A stretch of 64,000 nucleotides of DNA from Candidatus Scalindua japonica (GTDB lineage Bacteria > Planctomycetota > Brocadiia > Brocadiales > Scalinduaceae). The DNA lies in the NCBI RefSeq assembly GCF_002443295.1, contig NZ_BAOS01000028.1, forward strand, positions 124,001-188,000. The letters run 5' to 3'. Both the position numbers and the translations under genes were made by a program. Under the pieces are notes generated by a model. That model was given only the letters and a program-made list of their open reading frames with translations, was not told the DNA's origin and did no database searches. How positions within the stretch are numbered: position 1 is the first letter of the stretch; every line of letters starts with the position of its first letter. Below are positions 17,628-27,223 of this stretch, one piece after another.

Positions 17628-19094
17628 ATGAAAAGGTCTCCACTGTGCTATACATTAAAGTTGGCCCCTTATTTAATATTTTCCTTATTCTTGCTTCAAG
17701 GCTGTTTTGATATAGGTCCAAAATTAGGGCCAGATTACTCACCACCAACACTACAGATGCAGGATGCCTGGCATCAGGAAATAACAAAAGGGCTTCAAGA
17801 TGGTGAAGCAAATCTTCAAACTTGGTGGACGATATTAAAGGACCCTGTACTCAACACATTAATTGAAAGAGCATATCAAGGTAATCTTCAACTAAAAGAA
17901 GCCTTTGCCAGAATTAAAGAAGCGCGTGCCAATAGAGGGATTAAGTCCGGAGAGAGATTCCCGGATTTAAACAGTACAGGAGACGCAAGACGGATGCGCT
18001 CACCTCACACATTTCTTCCTCCTACTACACAGAGATCAAGAACGGACGAGTTCTTCAAATTTGGCGGGGAGGGTTCATGGGAAATTGACTTTTGGGGAAG
18101 GATCGATCGGTCGATTGAATCTGCTGATGCAAGCCTTGATGCTTCGATGGAAGATTACCGTGATGTACTCGTTATGCTCTATGCTGATGTTTCCACTAAT
18201 TACGTCGAAGTGCGTGCCCTTCAGGACCGCATCAAGTACGTGCGTGGTAACATAGGAACGCAGCGCAAATCACTACAGTTAACAAAGGACCGTTTTGATG
18301 TAGGGTTAGCTCCTGATCTTGATGTCCAGCAAGCAAAATTAAACCTTGCAAAAACGGAATCTACACTCCCAACCCTGCAAATGCAACTTGTTCAAACAAT
18401 TAATCGCCTTGGAGTCTTGCTTGGTGAACATCCGGATGCTCTTCATGATGAATTAGAAAAACGGACTTCCATCCCAAAACCGTCAGGGCAGATACTGTTT
18501 GGCCTGCCGGTTGAGCTTCTGAGGCAGCGTCCTGATATCCGTCAGGCGGAACGTGAGCTTGCTGCTCAAACAGCCTTGATTGGCGTAGCTAAGGCTGACC
18601 TGTATCCGAGTTTTTCCTTATTCGGAACCTTTGAGATTGCGGCAAATGATTTCAGTGATGTTTTTTCCTATAGTAAGAGCAGAATGCACAGTTTTGGTCC
18701 TTCATTTCGTTGGAATATCTTTGATGGAGGTCGAGTGAGAAACAAGATCAGAGTAGAGGATGCTCGCACCGAGCAGGCATTGAACCGTTATGAACAAACC
18801 GTACTCAACTCCCTCGAAGATGTCGAAAATGCAATGGTTTCGTATGTTCAGGAAAAAGTTCGCCGGAATGCGCTGGAACGTTCAGTCAAAGCAGCAAGAA
18901 AGTCAACTGATCTTGTGAGAACACTATATATATCCGGTTTGACAGACTTTCAGAACGTCCAGGAAATGGAACGTTTTCAGTTTGAGCAGGAGGATCAATT
19001 CGCAGAAAGCGAAGGAAAAGTGATACAGAATCTTATCAGCATATACAGATCATTAGGAGGCGGGTGGGATCCTGGAACAGAGAAACATGAATAG
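17628..19094 (+). CDS. outer-membrane efflux lipoprotein (NodT/TolC family)
   Basis: Outer-membrane channel of a tripartite RND pump, 488 residues. The start is set at the ATG at 17628, not the earlier open frame. It then begins with a lipoprotein signal ending LLQGC (lipidated Cys at about residue 26), followed by the family opening GPDYSPP. Two outer-membrane-efflux-protein repeats follow; conserved features include LLRQRPDIRQAERELAAQTALIG and the FDGGR motif. Its role is to join with the adaptor and permease encoded immediately downstream to carry substrates across the outer membrane. It is the first gene of the efflux operon, 48 nt before the adaptor gene. Confidence 0.93.
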   Translation: MKRSPLCYTLKLAPYLIFSLFLLQGCFDIGPKLGPDYSPPTLQMQDAWHQEITKGLQDGEANLQTWWTILKDPVLNTLIERAYQGNLQLKEAFARIKEARANRGIKSGERFPDLNSTGDARRMRSPHTFLPPTTQRSRTDEFFKFGGEGSWEIDFWGRIDRSIESADASLDASMEDYRDVLVMLYADVSTNYVEVRALQDRIKYVRGNIGTQRKSLQLTKDRFDVGLAPDLDVQQAKLNLAKTESTLPTLQMQLVQTINRLGVLLGEHPDALHDELEKRTSIPKPSGQILFGLPVELLRQRPDIRQAERELAAQTALIGVAKADLYPSFSLFGTFEIAANDFSDVFSYSKSRMHSFGPSFRWNIFDGGRVRNKIRVEDARTEQALNRYEQTVLNSLEDVENAMVSYVQEKVRRNALERSVKAARKSTDLVRTLYISGLTDFQNVQEMERFQFEQEDQFAESEGKVIQNLISIYRSLGGGWDPGTEKHE

Positions 19095-19142
19095 TTTCGA
19101 TAGCATGACAAATAACATTCATTCTTTAAAGGCAGAGGTGAT

Positions 19143-20684
19143 ATGCGCAATATAATTAACTATTATCTATTTTCCTATCCGAATCAAAATCTTTTAAGTT
19201 TTTCCATCAAATCCACTTTGCTTCCTCTCCTCCTGGCAAGTATTGTTATACTTGCAGGTTGCGGAGAAAATGATGCAGTTGTAACCATACAGAGTCCACG
19301 GCCTGTTACAGTAATTGAATTGCGTGAGATTGATCCTGTCAAACCGTTACAGCTGACGGGGTCAGTAATGTCCTGGAAGGAACAGGATATCTCCTTCGAA
19401 GTCAGTGGACGGCTGGAATGGATCGTGGAAATGGGAACCAACCTTGAAGGGCGCTGGGAAGAAGACAGCAAGGTACATATTCCGGGTGATGTCCTTGCCA
19501 GAATTGATGAACGGCATTATAAAATAAGATTAAAAGCGACCCTGGCAGATAATGAGCGTGCACAGGCCGAATATGTGAGGAAAAAACTGGCATGGGATAA
19601 GAAGGCAATTTCTGAGGTCGATTTTATTCGTGCCACTGCAGACCGCGATGCCAGCGAAGCACAGTTCGAGCAGGCAGAATATGATCTTGAAAGGTGTGTC
19701 CTCCACGCTCCTTTCTCAGGAGAAGTTTCCGAAGTTTATGTAGAAGCCGGCGGTTATGTACAGAGAGGTACACCGGTAGTACACCTCGTCATGATGGACC
19801 CTATCAAAGTAGACATTTCTGTTTCATCAAAGACAGCCGAAAGTCTGAAACTCCGTGATACTGTAAACCTTTACCTGCCGGGTAATCAAAAACCCATATA
19901 CGGGAGTGTTTACGAAAAAGCCACTGTTGCTGACCCGGAGACAAGAACATTTCGAGTCTCTATTATCACCCGTAACCAACAATATTATGGTGATATTCAA
20001 CAGGAAGATCCACTGCTTAAATACCCTCGCATTTCAGATTACATGCATCTGCAACGGGCAATTAAAGATGATGAGAAGAGTCCTTTCTTCGTGGAAGAGA
20101 ACCGCGCCTTGCGGAAAGATGATAATGGTTATTTTGTATGGACTGCTCCGGATAAGAAACTCGGTGATGATATTGATCCGGAGAAGCCTCTCATTACACT
20201 CAGAAAATTTAGAGTTAAACCCGGTGAACGTCAAATGAACTTTCAGGGCCTATACCTCATGCGGGAACTTTCTGATGTCGGCAAACTCACTCCCGGAATT
20301 TTGATTGCCATGGATGTTCCTGATAACGTCAAGGATGGTGACCAGGTTCTGGTAGCAAGAAAGCAGTGGAGTCTGCTCCCGGGTCAGCTTATACAAGTCT
20401 TTTTGGGGGTAGAAATCCCAAAAACCGGACTCTACCTTACAATGAATTCTATCAAACCCATTGATGATAGAACAGGTGAGATATTTGTAGCTGTTGACGG
20501 TAAAGCGAAGAAGGTAAAAGTGAACATTTTAGATAACGTAGGTGAGTTATTTAGACTGGAAGCATTCAATCCTGATGATGCCAACCTGGTGACTGCAGGG
20601 TCACAGGTTATTACAAACCATATTCATTTCCTTCAGCACGATGAATCTGTCAGGATCATCAACATAGCGGAGATGAAACAATGA
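19143..20684 (+). CDS. RND periplasmic adaptor lipoprotein (membrane fusion protein)
   Basis: Periplasmic adaptor linking the pump to the outer-membrane channel. It has a lipoprotein signal with lipobox ILAGC (Cys40). A biotinyl-lipoyl-like hairpin domain with a short coiled coil (about 130-180) follows (QDISFEVSGRLEW, then HAPFSGEVSEVYVEAGGYV). The beta-barrel covers about 215-275. At 513 residues it is roughly 100 longer than usual. The excess is a charged insert at about 280-410, placed where the beta-barrel should continue directly to the PGQ segment. GAGGTGAT just before the ATG is a strong ribosome binding site. The stop overlaps the pump gene start by 4 bp (ATGA), indicating translational coupling. 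Confidence 0.92.
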   Translation: MRNIINYYLFSYPNQNLLSFSIKSTLLPLLLASIVILAGCGENDAVVTIQSPRPVTVIELREIDPVKPLQLTGSVMSWKEQDISFEVSGRLEWIVEMGTNLEGRWEEDSKVHIPGDVLARIDERHYKIRLKATLADNERAQAEYVRKKLAWDKKAISEVDFIRATADRDASEAQFEQAEYDLERCVLHAPFSGEVSEVYVEAGGYVQRGTPVVHLVMMDPIKVDISVSSKTAESLKLRDTVNLYLPGNQKPIYGSVYEKATVADPETRTFRVSIITRNQQYYGDIQQEDPLLKYPRISDYMHLQRAIKDDEKSPFFVEENRALRKDDNGYFVWTAPDKKLGDDIDPEKPLITLRKFRVKPGERQMNFQGLYLMRELSDVGKLTPGILIAMDVPDNVKDGDQVLVARKQWSLLPGQLIQVFLGVEIPKTGLYLTMNSIKPIDDRTGEIFVAVDGKAKKVKVNILDNVGELFRLEAFNPDDANLVTAGSQVITNHIHFLQHDESVRIINIAEMKQ

Positions 20685-23600
20685 GCCTCTCTGCTTTTTC
20701 ACTCAAGTTCAAGGCTATTGTCATTGCACTGGTAGCGCTGCTCATGCTATGGGGGATGTTGAGTTACTTTAACATGCCGCGCCGGGAAGATCCCGAGTAT
20801 ACAGTACGTACATGTCAGGTCCTGACAAACTGGCCGGGTACTTCCGCTGAAAGAATAGAAGAATTAATAACGGCTCCCATTGAGGAAGAGGTTAATACCC
20901 TTGATGGTATTCGCTGGGTACGTTCCGAGACATCCATGGGAAGATCTGCAGTATACGTAGAACTGGACAGACCTACCCCGGGTGACGCAGTAGCACAGAT
21001 GTGGGACAAGGTACGTTCACGAGTCAATCGTGTACCAATGCCCGAACCTGGCATCAAGCCGGTAGTCATAGATGACTTCGGTGACACCAATATCATGATC
21101 ATGGCCCTCTACCAGGTACCACTACTCGGAGAGGACGTAATCAAACCTGAAAACCGCTACACTTATCGCGAACTCGATATTTTTTCAGAAAGATTGAAAG
21201 ACGAGCTAAAGCTCCTTACCGGTGTCGCCAAAGTGGTACGTACAGGAGTTCGTAACGAAGCGCTCTACATAGAAACTGACCTTGGCACCTGGACCCAATT
21301 GTCTCTCACCACTACTCAACTGGGTGAACTGATTTCTCGACGTAACGTAATTGCTCCGGGTGGCATAATTGACACCAATGTAGGAAGATTTACGGTTAAA
21401 CCCAGTGGAGACATAGACGCAACGAGTGAGTTAAATTCCATTGTTGTGGGTACAATAGGCGAAGAATCTGCCCGTGCGCCGGTATACCTGAATGATTTAA
21501 ACCTTAAAGTTATACGTTCTTATGAAGATCCACCACAAGTGATTTCACGTTATGGAGATCCTCGTACCTCAGAGACATGCGTCATTGTTGCCTTCACCAT
21601 GAAAAAAGGTGCAAACATTGTTGATGTCTGCGCAGATGCAAAAAAGGTAGTACATAACTTAACGGCTGTACAAAAGGTCCTTCCTCCTGACATAGCTGTC
21701 TCCTCCGTTACAGACCAGTCGGAAACTGTCACACGCAAGATCAGTGATTTCATCGCAAATGTAGTCGGTGCTGTTGTTATTGTCGTATTAGTAGTCTACC
21801 TGATGGTGGGTTTACGGTCTGCTGCGGTGATGGGTGCAAACATACCACTCGTAATTATAGGATCACTTGCCATAATCACGGTCTTTGGCGTGCAGATGGA
21901 ACAGATATCACTTGCTGCAATGATAATTGCGCTGGGTATGCTGGTGGATAACGCAGTGCAGATATGTGACCAGACCAGAAGGCTACAGGCGGAAGGAATG
22001 TCCAATTTCGATGCAGCATTAAAAGGTGCCAATCAACTCGCATTTCCCATACTCATTGCGACAGGTACCACTATCGCCGCCTTCTATCCCATGCTCATTG
22101 GTCTCCAGGGTTCAACATACGAATACATATACAGTCTCCCGGTCACTCTTACGGTTACCCTGGCCTTCAGCTATATTCTGGCAATGACATTCTGTGTCTT
22201 ACTTGCCTACTGGTTTATCAGGCCTCCCAAAGATCCTCACCAGTCCATGTCACCTGTAATACAACTCGCTCAGTGGTTTAAGCGGAAGATGGGGAAAGGC
22301 CATAAAAAATCGGTAAATGAACCTCCTGTTGAAAAGAAGAAGAGCTGGTTTTTCGATTTATACCCGAACATTGCTCGTATCTGCATAAAGGCAAGATTCG
22401 TTGTTCTCGCCGTCTCATTCGGCCTGTTATTTATCGTAATGATGCTCCCGGTTGGATCGGAGTTCTTTCCACAGGATATGAGAGACCAGTTTGCCGTGGA
22501 GGTCTGGCTCCCGGAAGGCGCCAATATTCATCAGACGGATGATATTACGAAAAGTGTGGAAGATATAATCCGTAAGCTCAGCCCCTATACAGACGAAGAA
22601 GGTAATCCTGGCCAGCGTCTAAACTGCATGACATCAGTCGTTGGTAAGGGGTGCGATCGCTGGTACCTGGGCAGGAACCCGGAGTCAGCAAGGCCCAACT
22701 ATGCCGAAATCATAGTAAAGACAACTAACGGCCTCGTTACTTCCAGATATGTTAAGGAGATCCGTCGTATGACCAGAGAGGGAGATTCGAAACTGAATAT
22801 TGAACCAGTGACAGGCGCCCGTATTATACCCCGTGAACTGGTCATGGGGCCTTCAGTAGACGCACCCATAGGAATCAGGATTTTCGGGCCCAGACTGGGG
22901 GTGGGATTTGCCGATCTTACCGTTATGCGTGAACAGGCAGATAGTCTTGAGGTGCTCCTTCGCAAACAACCGGGGACGTGGGATAACTATGACACATGGG
23001 GCTCATCCGCTTACCAGCTGCACATTGATGTAGATGAGGATAAGGCAAATCTTGCAGGCATAACTAACCTTGGCCTTGCCCAGACACTAAATGCCTATTT
23101 CTCAGGGCATTATATCACTACCTTCAGAGAGGAAGACCATCTTGTCCCCGTTTACCTTCGCCTGCCGTCTGAACAGAGAGGGTCTCTTGAAGAAATTCGT
23201 TTTGCCTATGTGGAAGGTAAATACGGAAAAGTCCCACTCGACTCTGTCGCAGAGATTCAGCCACGTTGGAAACCCGCAAGGATTGACCGCCGTTTTCTAC
23301 AGCGCGTAATCGAGGTACGGGCACGGGTTGAACCAGGCTATCGAGCGAATGACATAGTAACGGGCCTGTTAGAGAGCGAAGAGTTTAAACAATGGGAAGA
23401 CAATCTTCCTCCCGGTTACTGGTGGGAAGCTGGCGGTGAGCTGTTTGAGTCTAAACAGGCCAAGGGTGAATTGAGCCTTTCACTGGGGATATCACTCCTG
23501 ATGATAATCCTATTGCTGGTTATTCAGTACAATGGTTTTGCAAAACCCGTTATCATACTCACTACACTACCACTGGCACTCATTGGTTCATTCCTCGGTT

Positions 23601-24025
23601 TATATGTCACCGGTAATGCACTGGGATTTATGCCTCAGCTTGGCCTGCTGGCCCTTTTCGGGATTGTCGTAAACACTGCCATTATTTTTATCGAATTTGC
23701 CGATACACTCATCAAGGAAAAGATAGAAGAATGTGACGGTTCAGGCCCCATTATGGGACTCAGTATTCAGGAGTTTAGAGAGTGTCTTGTACAGGCAGGC
23801 CAGGTACGTTTGCTTCCTATTGCCATGACTACACTTACTACAATTGGTGGTCTTCTGCCCCTCGCTCTGGCCGGAGGTCCACTATGGGAGGGCATGGCAT
23901 GGCTCATGATATTTGGCTTGATAGTGGCCACGGTATTAACTTTGATCGTCGTGCCTTCACTTTATGCAATCTTTGTCGAGAATTTTAAGATGAAACCAGT
24001 TCCAATGAAAGCTCTTAAGACCTAA
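20681..24025 (+). CDS. RND-family efflux permease (AcrB/HAE1-like)
   Basis: Inner-membrane proton-driven exporter of 1114 residues. Seen: the family N-terminus and first porter segment (NMPRREDPEYTVR, NWPGTSAERIEELIT), and two halves each with a large periplasmic loop and a block of transmembrane helices. Helix 4 carries Asp423-Asn424 (LGMLVDNAVQICDQ), so only the first of the two Asp residues of E. coli AcrB is kept, as in many environmental RND pumps. Metal-pump signatures are absent, so lipophilic compounds are the likelier substrates. It overlaps the adaptor by 4 bp. A sensor adenylate cyclase gene follows 26 nt after its stop and may be in the same operon. Confidence 0.93.
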   Translation: MSLSAFSLKFKAIVIALVALLMLWGMLSYFNMPRREDPEYTVRTCQVLTNWPGTSAERIEELITAPIEEEVNTLDGIRWVRSETSMGRSAVYVELDRPTPGDAVAQMWDKVRSRVNRVPMPEPGIKPVVIDDFGDTNIMIMALYQVPLLGEDVIKPENRYTYRELDIFSERLKDELKLLTGVAKVVRTGVRNEALYIETDLGTWTQLSLTTTQLGELISRRNVIAPGGIIDTNVGRFTVKPSGDIDATSELNSIVVGTIGEESARAPVYLNDLNLKVIRSYEDPPQVISRYGDPRTSETCVIVAFTMKKGANIVDVCADAKKVVHNLTAVQKVLPPDIAVSSVTDQSETVTRKISDFIANVVGAVVIVVLVVYLMVGLRSAAVMGANIPLVIIGSLAIITVFGVQMEQISLAAMIIALGMLVDNAVQICDQTRRLQAEGMSNFDAALKGANQLAFPILIATGTTIAAFYPMLIGLQGSTYEYIYSLPVTLTVTLAFSYILAMTFCVLLAYWFIRPPKDPHQSMSPVIQLAQWFKRKMGKGHKKSVNEPPVEKKKSWFFDLYPNIARICIKARFVVLAVSFGLLFIVMMLPVGSEFFPQDMRDQFAVEVWLPEGANIHQTDDITKSVEDIIRKLSPYTDEEGNPGQRLNCMTSVVGKGCDRWYLGRNPESARPNYAEIIVKTTNGLVTSRYVKEIRRMTREGDSKLNIEPVTGARIIPRELVMGPSVDAPIGIRIFGPRLGVGFADLTVMREQADSLEVLLRKQPGTWDNYDTWGSSAYQLHIDVDEDKANLAGITNLGLAQTLNAYFSGHYITTFREEDHLVPVYLRLPSEQRGSLEEIRFAYVEGKYGKVPLDSVAEIQPRWKPARIDRRFLQRVIEVRARVEPGYRANDIVTGLLESEEFKQWEDNLPPGYWWEAGGELFESKQAKGELSLSLGISLLMIILLLVIQYNGFAKPVIILTTLPLALIGSFLGLYVTGNALGFMPQLGLLALFGIVVNTAIIFIEFADTLIKEKIEECDGSGPIMGLSIQEFRECLVQAGQVRLLPIAMTTLTTIGGLLPLALAGGPLWEGMAWLMIFGLIVATVLTLIVVPSLYAIFVENFKMKPVPMKALKT

Positions 24026-24051
24026 AGACATAAAGATGCCGGAAAGCCACA

Positions 24052-26145
24052 ATGAAAAAAGGTATCACTATGCGCAGGAGTCTTCTTTACAGTTTCCTGC
24101 TTCTCATTCTAATACAGTCAGCTTTATTCCTTGGCTCTACTATATTTATAGGCTCCAGGATTTCGAACCAACTATCTATCTCATTCTTTAACCATGCTGT
24201 CGTCCAGACAAACTCTTTTCTAAACTCAGTCGGTACGCCAGTACATAATGCATTGCTCCAAACAAAAAGATCTTTTGAAACAGGACTACTTGATGTAAAC
24301 AATACAGAAAAGCTTAATCACTTCTTTACCCCTATAATGGACCAGATACCATATATCACCTCAATTAACACAGGCGATGCGGATGGAAATGGTTATCTTA
24401 TTTTGAAGAGTGAAAACTGCTGGAAAAATAGACTTGTACGCCCTGGGAAGTGGGATTCAAAAAAGGTACAATGGCTTATATTCAATCGAAAACTGGAATT
24501 TCAGAAAAAACAGATGCAGGACAGTGATTATGATCCACGCAGAAGACCATGGTATGAGCTTGCAATTAATGCTAAAGATTTGACAGTTCCGGTCTGGACA
24601 CAACCCTACTTGTTTTATACTACAAAAGAACCTGGTATTACAGTTGCAATCCAGGTTTTTCAACCGAATCAAAATTCCTTCATACTTGCATTTGACATGT
24701 TGCACAAAGACCTCACATCTTTTACTACCGGATTCAAACCCAGTCCGAATGGTAAAATATTTATCATGCTTGACAACGAAAAAGTAACTGCACTACCCTC
24801 TGGTGATAAATTTACTGCAGCAAACGCCATCGAGAAATATCTCTTTAAGGATGTCAGGGACCTTGAAATTGAGGAAATCAGCAGTGCTGTAGAATTATGG
24901 AAAAAATCGGGTAAACCTGATGGTGGTAACTTTAAAGTTTCCTCCGGTGGTAATACATGGTGGTGTGCTTTCTCAAAACTGACAAGATCAAAAAGGAATG
25001 ACAATCCATCCTGGATCTGTACACTTATTCCCTCATCTGATATTCTTGGAAACGTTACTCTCCAATTTTTACTTATCCTGGCAATTTCAGCGATTGCAAG
25101 CATCATTGCAACAATCATGGCACTTATATTGTCAAGGAGATTTACAAAACCGATTCATGGGCTTGTTCAACAGGTACAATCCCTTCGTCAGCTTGACGTC
25201 AGGCAACAAAGTAAACCTGAAACTTCAATTCGAGAAATACACCACTTGACTGAAGCAAATGAACGTATGCGTATTGCACTTGATGCTTTCTCAAGATATA
25301 TACCTATAGACATAGTCAGACAACTGTTAGATCGTGGTGATGCTGCTAAAATAGGAGGAAAAGCATCAGATGTTACTATACTATTTACCGACATACAAGG
25401 CTTTACTACGATATCTGAAAAGATGTCGCCTATGCAGTTGACATCTCATTTAGAAGAATATTTCAATTTGATGTTCAAAGAATTAAGCAAAGAGAATGCT
25501 ACGGTAGATAAGTTTATTGGAGATGCAGTTATGGCATTCTGGGGTGCACCTCTCGATAATCCAAAACACGTTTTGTCTGCGGTAAGAGCGGCATGGAATT
25601 GTTTAAATAAACTTGATGATCTGAACAAAATGTGGAAAGTGTCGGGAAAGCCGGAATTTGTAACACGTTTCGGCATATCAACTGGTGAAGCGGTCGTAGG
25701 TAACGTTGGAGCAAGTTCAAGACTAAATTACACGGTACTTGGTGACAATGTAAACCTGGCAAGCAGAATGGAAGAATTGAACAAATATTATGGCACCAGG
25801 ATCCTCGTTACTTCATCTGTTGTTTCACAAACAGATGATCTTTTCATGTTTCGTCACGTAGACCGTGGTGCTGTTAAAGGTAAGCTCCAGGTAGAAGAGA
25901 TATTCGAATTGCTTGGCCCGATTGACCAGGTCCCGAAAGATATGAGGCTCTACAAGGAACTATATGAAGAGGCCTTCAGCCTCTATCTTAAAAGAGATTT
26001 TTCCAAAGCTATGAGCCATTTGAACATGCTTAAGCCTTCTTATCAAAAGGAGAAGTCGGTAATACACCTGAAAGAAGCTTGTATCTGGTTTATAAAAACT
26101 CCTCCGGATAATGATTGGAAGGGAGATCGTATATTCAATAGGTAG
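24052..26145 (+). CDS. membrane sensor class III adenylate cyclase (Cache-HAMP-cyclase)
   Basis: Makes cAMP in response to a periplasmic signal. Of 697 residues, a first membrane helix (about 10-31) is followed by a large periplasmic dCache-like sensor domain (about 32-335; the DYDPRRRPWYELA motif is typical). A second helix (about 338-360), a HAMP-like linker and a cyclase domain (about 430-620) follow. Catalytic features: FTDIQGFT with the first metal Asp; DKFIGDAVMAFWGAP with the second Asp and an adenine-selecting Lys; YTVLGDNVNLASRME with the Asn/Arg pair. A roughly 70-residue helical tail follows. GGAAAG precedes the ATG. It sits 26 nt after the RND permease, suggesting coexpression. 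Confidence 0.92.
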   Translation: MKKGITMRRSLLYSFLLLILIQSALFLGSTIFIGSRISNQLSISFFNHAVVQTNSFLNSVGTPVHNALLQTKRSFETGLLDVNNTEKLNHFFTPIMDQIPYITSINTGDADGNGYLILKSENCWKNRLVRPGKWDSKKVQWLIFNRKLEFQKKQMQDSDYDPRRRPWYELAINAKDLTVPVWTQPYLFYTTKEPGITVAIQVFQPNQNSFILAFDMLHKDLTSFTTGFKPSPNGKIFIMLDNEKVTALPSGDKFTAANAIEKYLFKDVRDLEIEEISSAVELWKKSGKPDGGNFKVSSGGNTWWCAFSKLTRSKRNDNPSWICTLIPSSDILGNVTLQFLLILAISAIASIIATIMALILSRRFTKPIHGLVQQVQSLRQLDVRQQSKPETSIREIHHLTEANERMRIALDAFSRYIPIDIVRQLLDRGDAAKIGGKASDVTILFTDIQGFTTISEKMSPMQLTSHLEEYFNLMFKELSKENATVDKFIGDAVMAFWGAPLDNPKHVLSAVRAAWNCLNKLDDLNKMWKVSGKPEFVTRFGISTGEAVVGNVGASSRLNYTVLGDNVNLASRMEELNKYYGTRILVTSSVVSQTDDLFMFRHVDRGAVKGKLQVEEIFELLGPIDQVPKDMRLYKELYEEAFSLYLKRDFSKAMSHLNMLKPSYQKEKSVIHLKEACIWFIKTPPDNDWKGDRIFNR

Positions 26146-26792
26146 ATGGTATTTAACGCTAATTGACGTTCCTTCGTTTTAAATGTATTTGTTGAAAACT
26201 TCAAGTTATCGCCGTCATATCTAACAAAAATTAGTGAAAATGCAACTTTTGTCTATCTTGTTTTTTCTCCAATAAGTGATATTATGACGAATAGCGAGTA
26301 AAGTTGTTAAAATGAGAAAAAAGCTTGTAAATATTAAGTTTTATGCGTTGTAAAGAGCGAGCGATTAGATTGGAAAAACGTTTTAACAGTCAGGTTTAAT
26401 AAGTAACTTTAATTTAAATGATGGGGCTTATGTTAGAAAAAAACGTCGGATGAATCAAAAGGAGATAGAAAATGGTTAACATTAAGGCGTACTATTAAAG
26501 CTGAAATCAGAAAATGAGCATGTAAGTAGACAATGATGACCACTTTTATTTTGGGGTATGCGGAAAAGGAGAGTAAGCGAGTTTCATCTCGATGTTTACG
26601 GATCAAATAGTTCTCATAAAAGGGAAATTTATAAGAGTAGAGACTTTGGGTCAGTACTTGAGTATGGCTTAAAGGTGTGGTTAAAAGAGCAATAACGACT
26701 CAATCGGTTGATAAAGGGGGGGCTACCTCATACACAGAGGAGGAGGAAAAGATGTTGCTACTTGGGGCGGCAAACTTATTCGATTATGTTAA
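26146..26792. other. decayed, probably noncoding region
   Basis: A stretch of 650 bp without a convincing gene. The longest local frame on the plus strand that reads like protein is at 26558-26695 (45 residues, beginning MRKRRVSEFHLDVYGS), without a clear ribosome binding site. Many short frames broken by stops suggest former coding sequence. I recognise no family. Confidence 0.35.
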
Positions 26793-27149
26793 GAAGCTTA
26801 TCCATTAGTTACATAACCTTGACCAGATGTAATGTGGCTTCGATTTGCAATAACGGATGTTGTCCCAAACAAACCCGGTATGGGTGCCATTACAATTGTT
26901 TTACCTGTAGGATTAGCTTTGAGTACCGTAAAAAAAGAAGTAACCGAAAAATATACCGGCGTTGGAGAGGTATCAATAGAAGTGGAGATACTTGCTTCTT
27001 TGACCAATGAACGAATTGGTGTCGCAATAGACAGGAGACCGGGTGGAAAAATAGAAGGTTTCACCAAGTGGGGAGCTGTAGAAACAGCTTTTGAATTTTG
27101 GGCAATGAGGTTGAGGACCTGGTTAGACGAGACACGCGGCAGGGAATAA
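26793..27149 (+). pseudogene. DUF3313-like lipoprotein remnant
   Basis: The frame reads EAYPLVT-stop-P-stop-PDVMWLRFAITD and then runs open to 27149 (105 residues from the ATG at 26832). The PDVMWLRFAITDVVPNKPG and VEILASLTNERIGVAIDRR segments look like the second half of DUF3313-type lipoproteins. Coding similarity continues upstream of the ATG, across in-frame stops at 26814 and 26820 and another at 26790. The N-terminal half with its lipoprotein signal is missing. I therefore read it as a truncated, nonsense-broken gene. The family assignment rests on remembered pattern only. Confidence 0.5.
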
Positions 27150-27223
27150 AATGGTTAACTAAATATTTTGTAACCGGCATCTTTATAATTATAAGTTGAT
27201 ATTCCATCTCTAACATACACATA

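Noticed and set aside
20681-24025. Heavy-metal (CzcA-type) efflux pump
   Set aside because: The helix-4 motif and N-terminal sequence fit drug/lipophile-type RND pumps; no metal-binding motif is visible in pump or adaptor.
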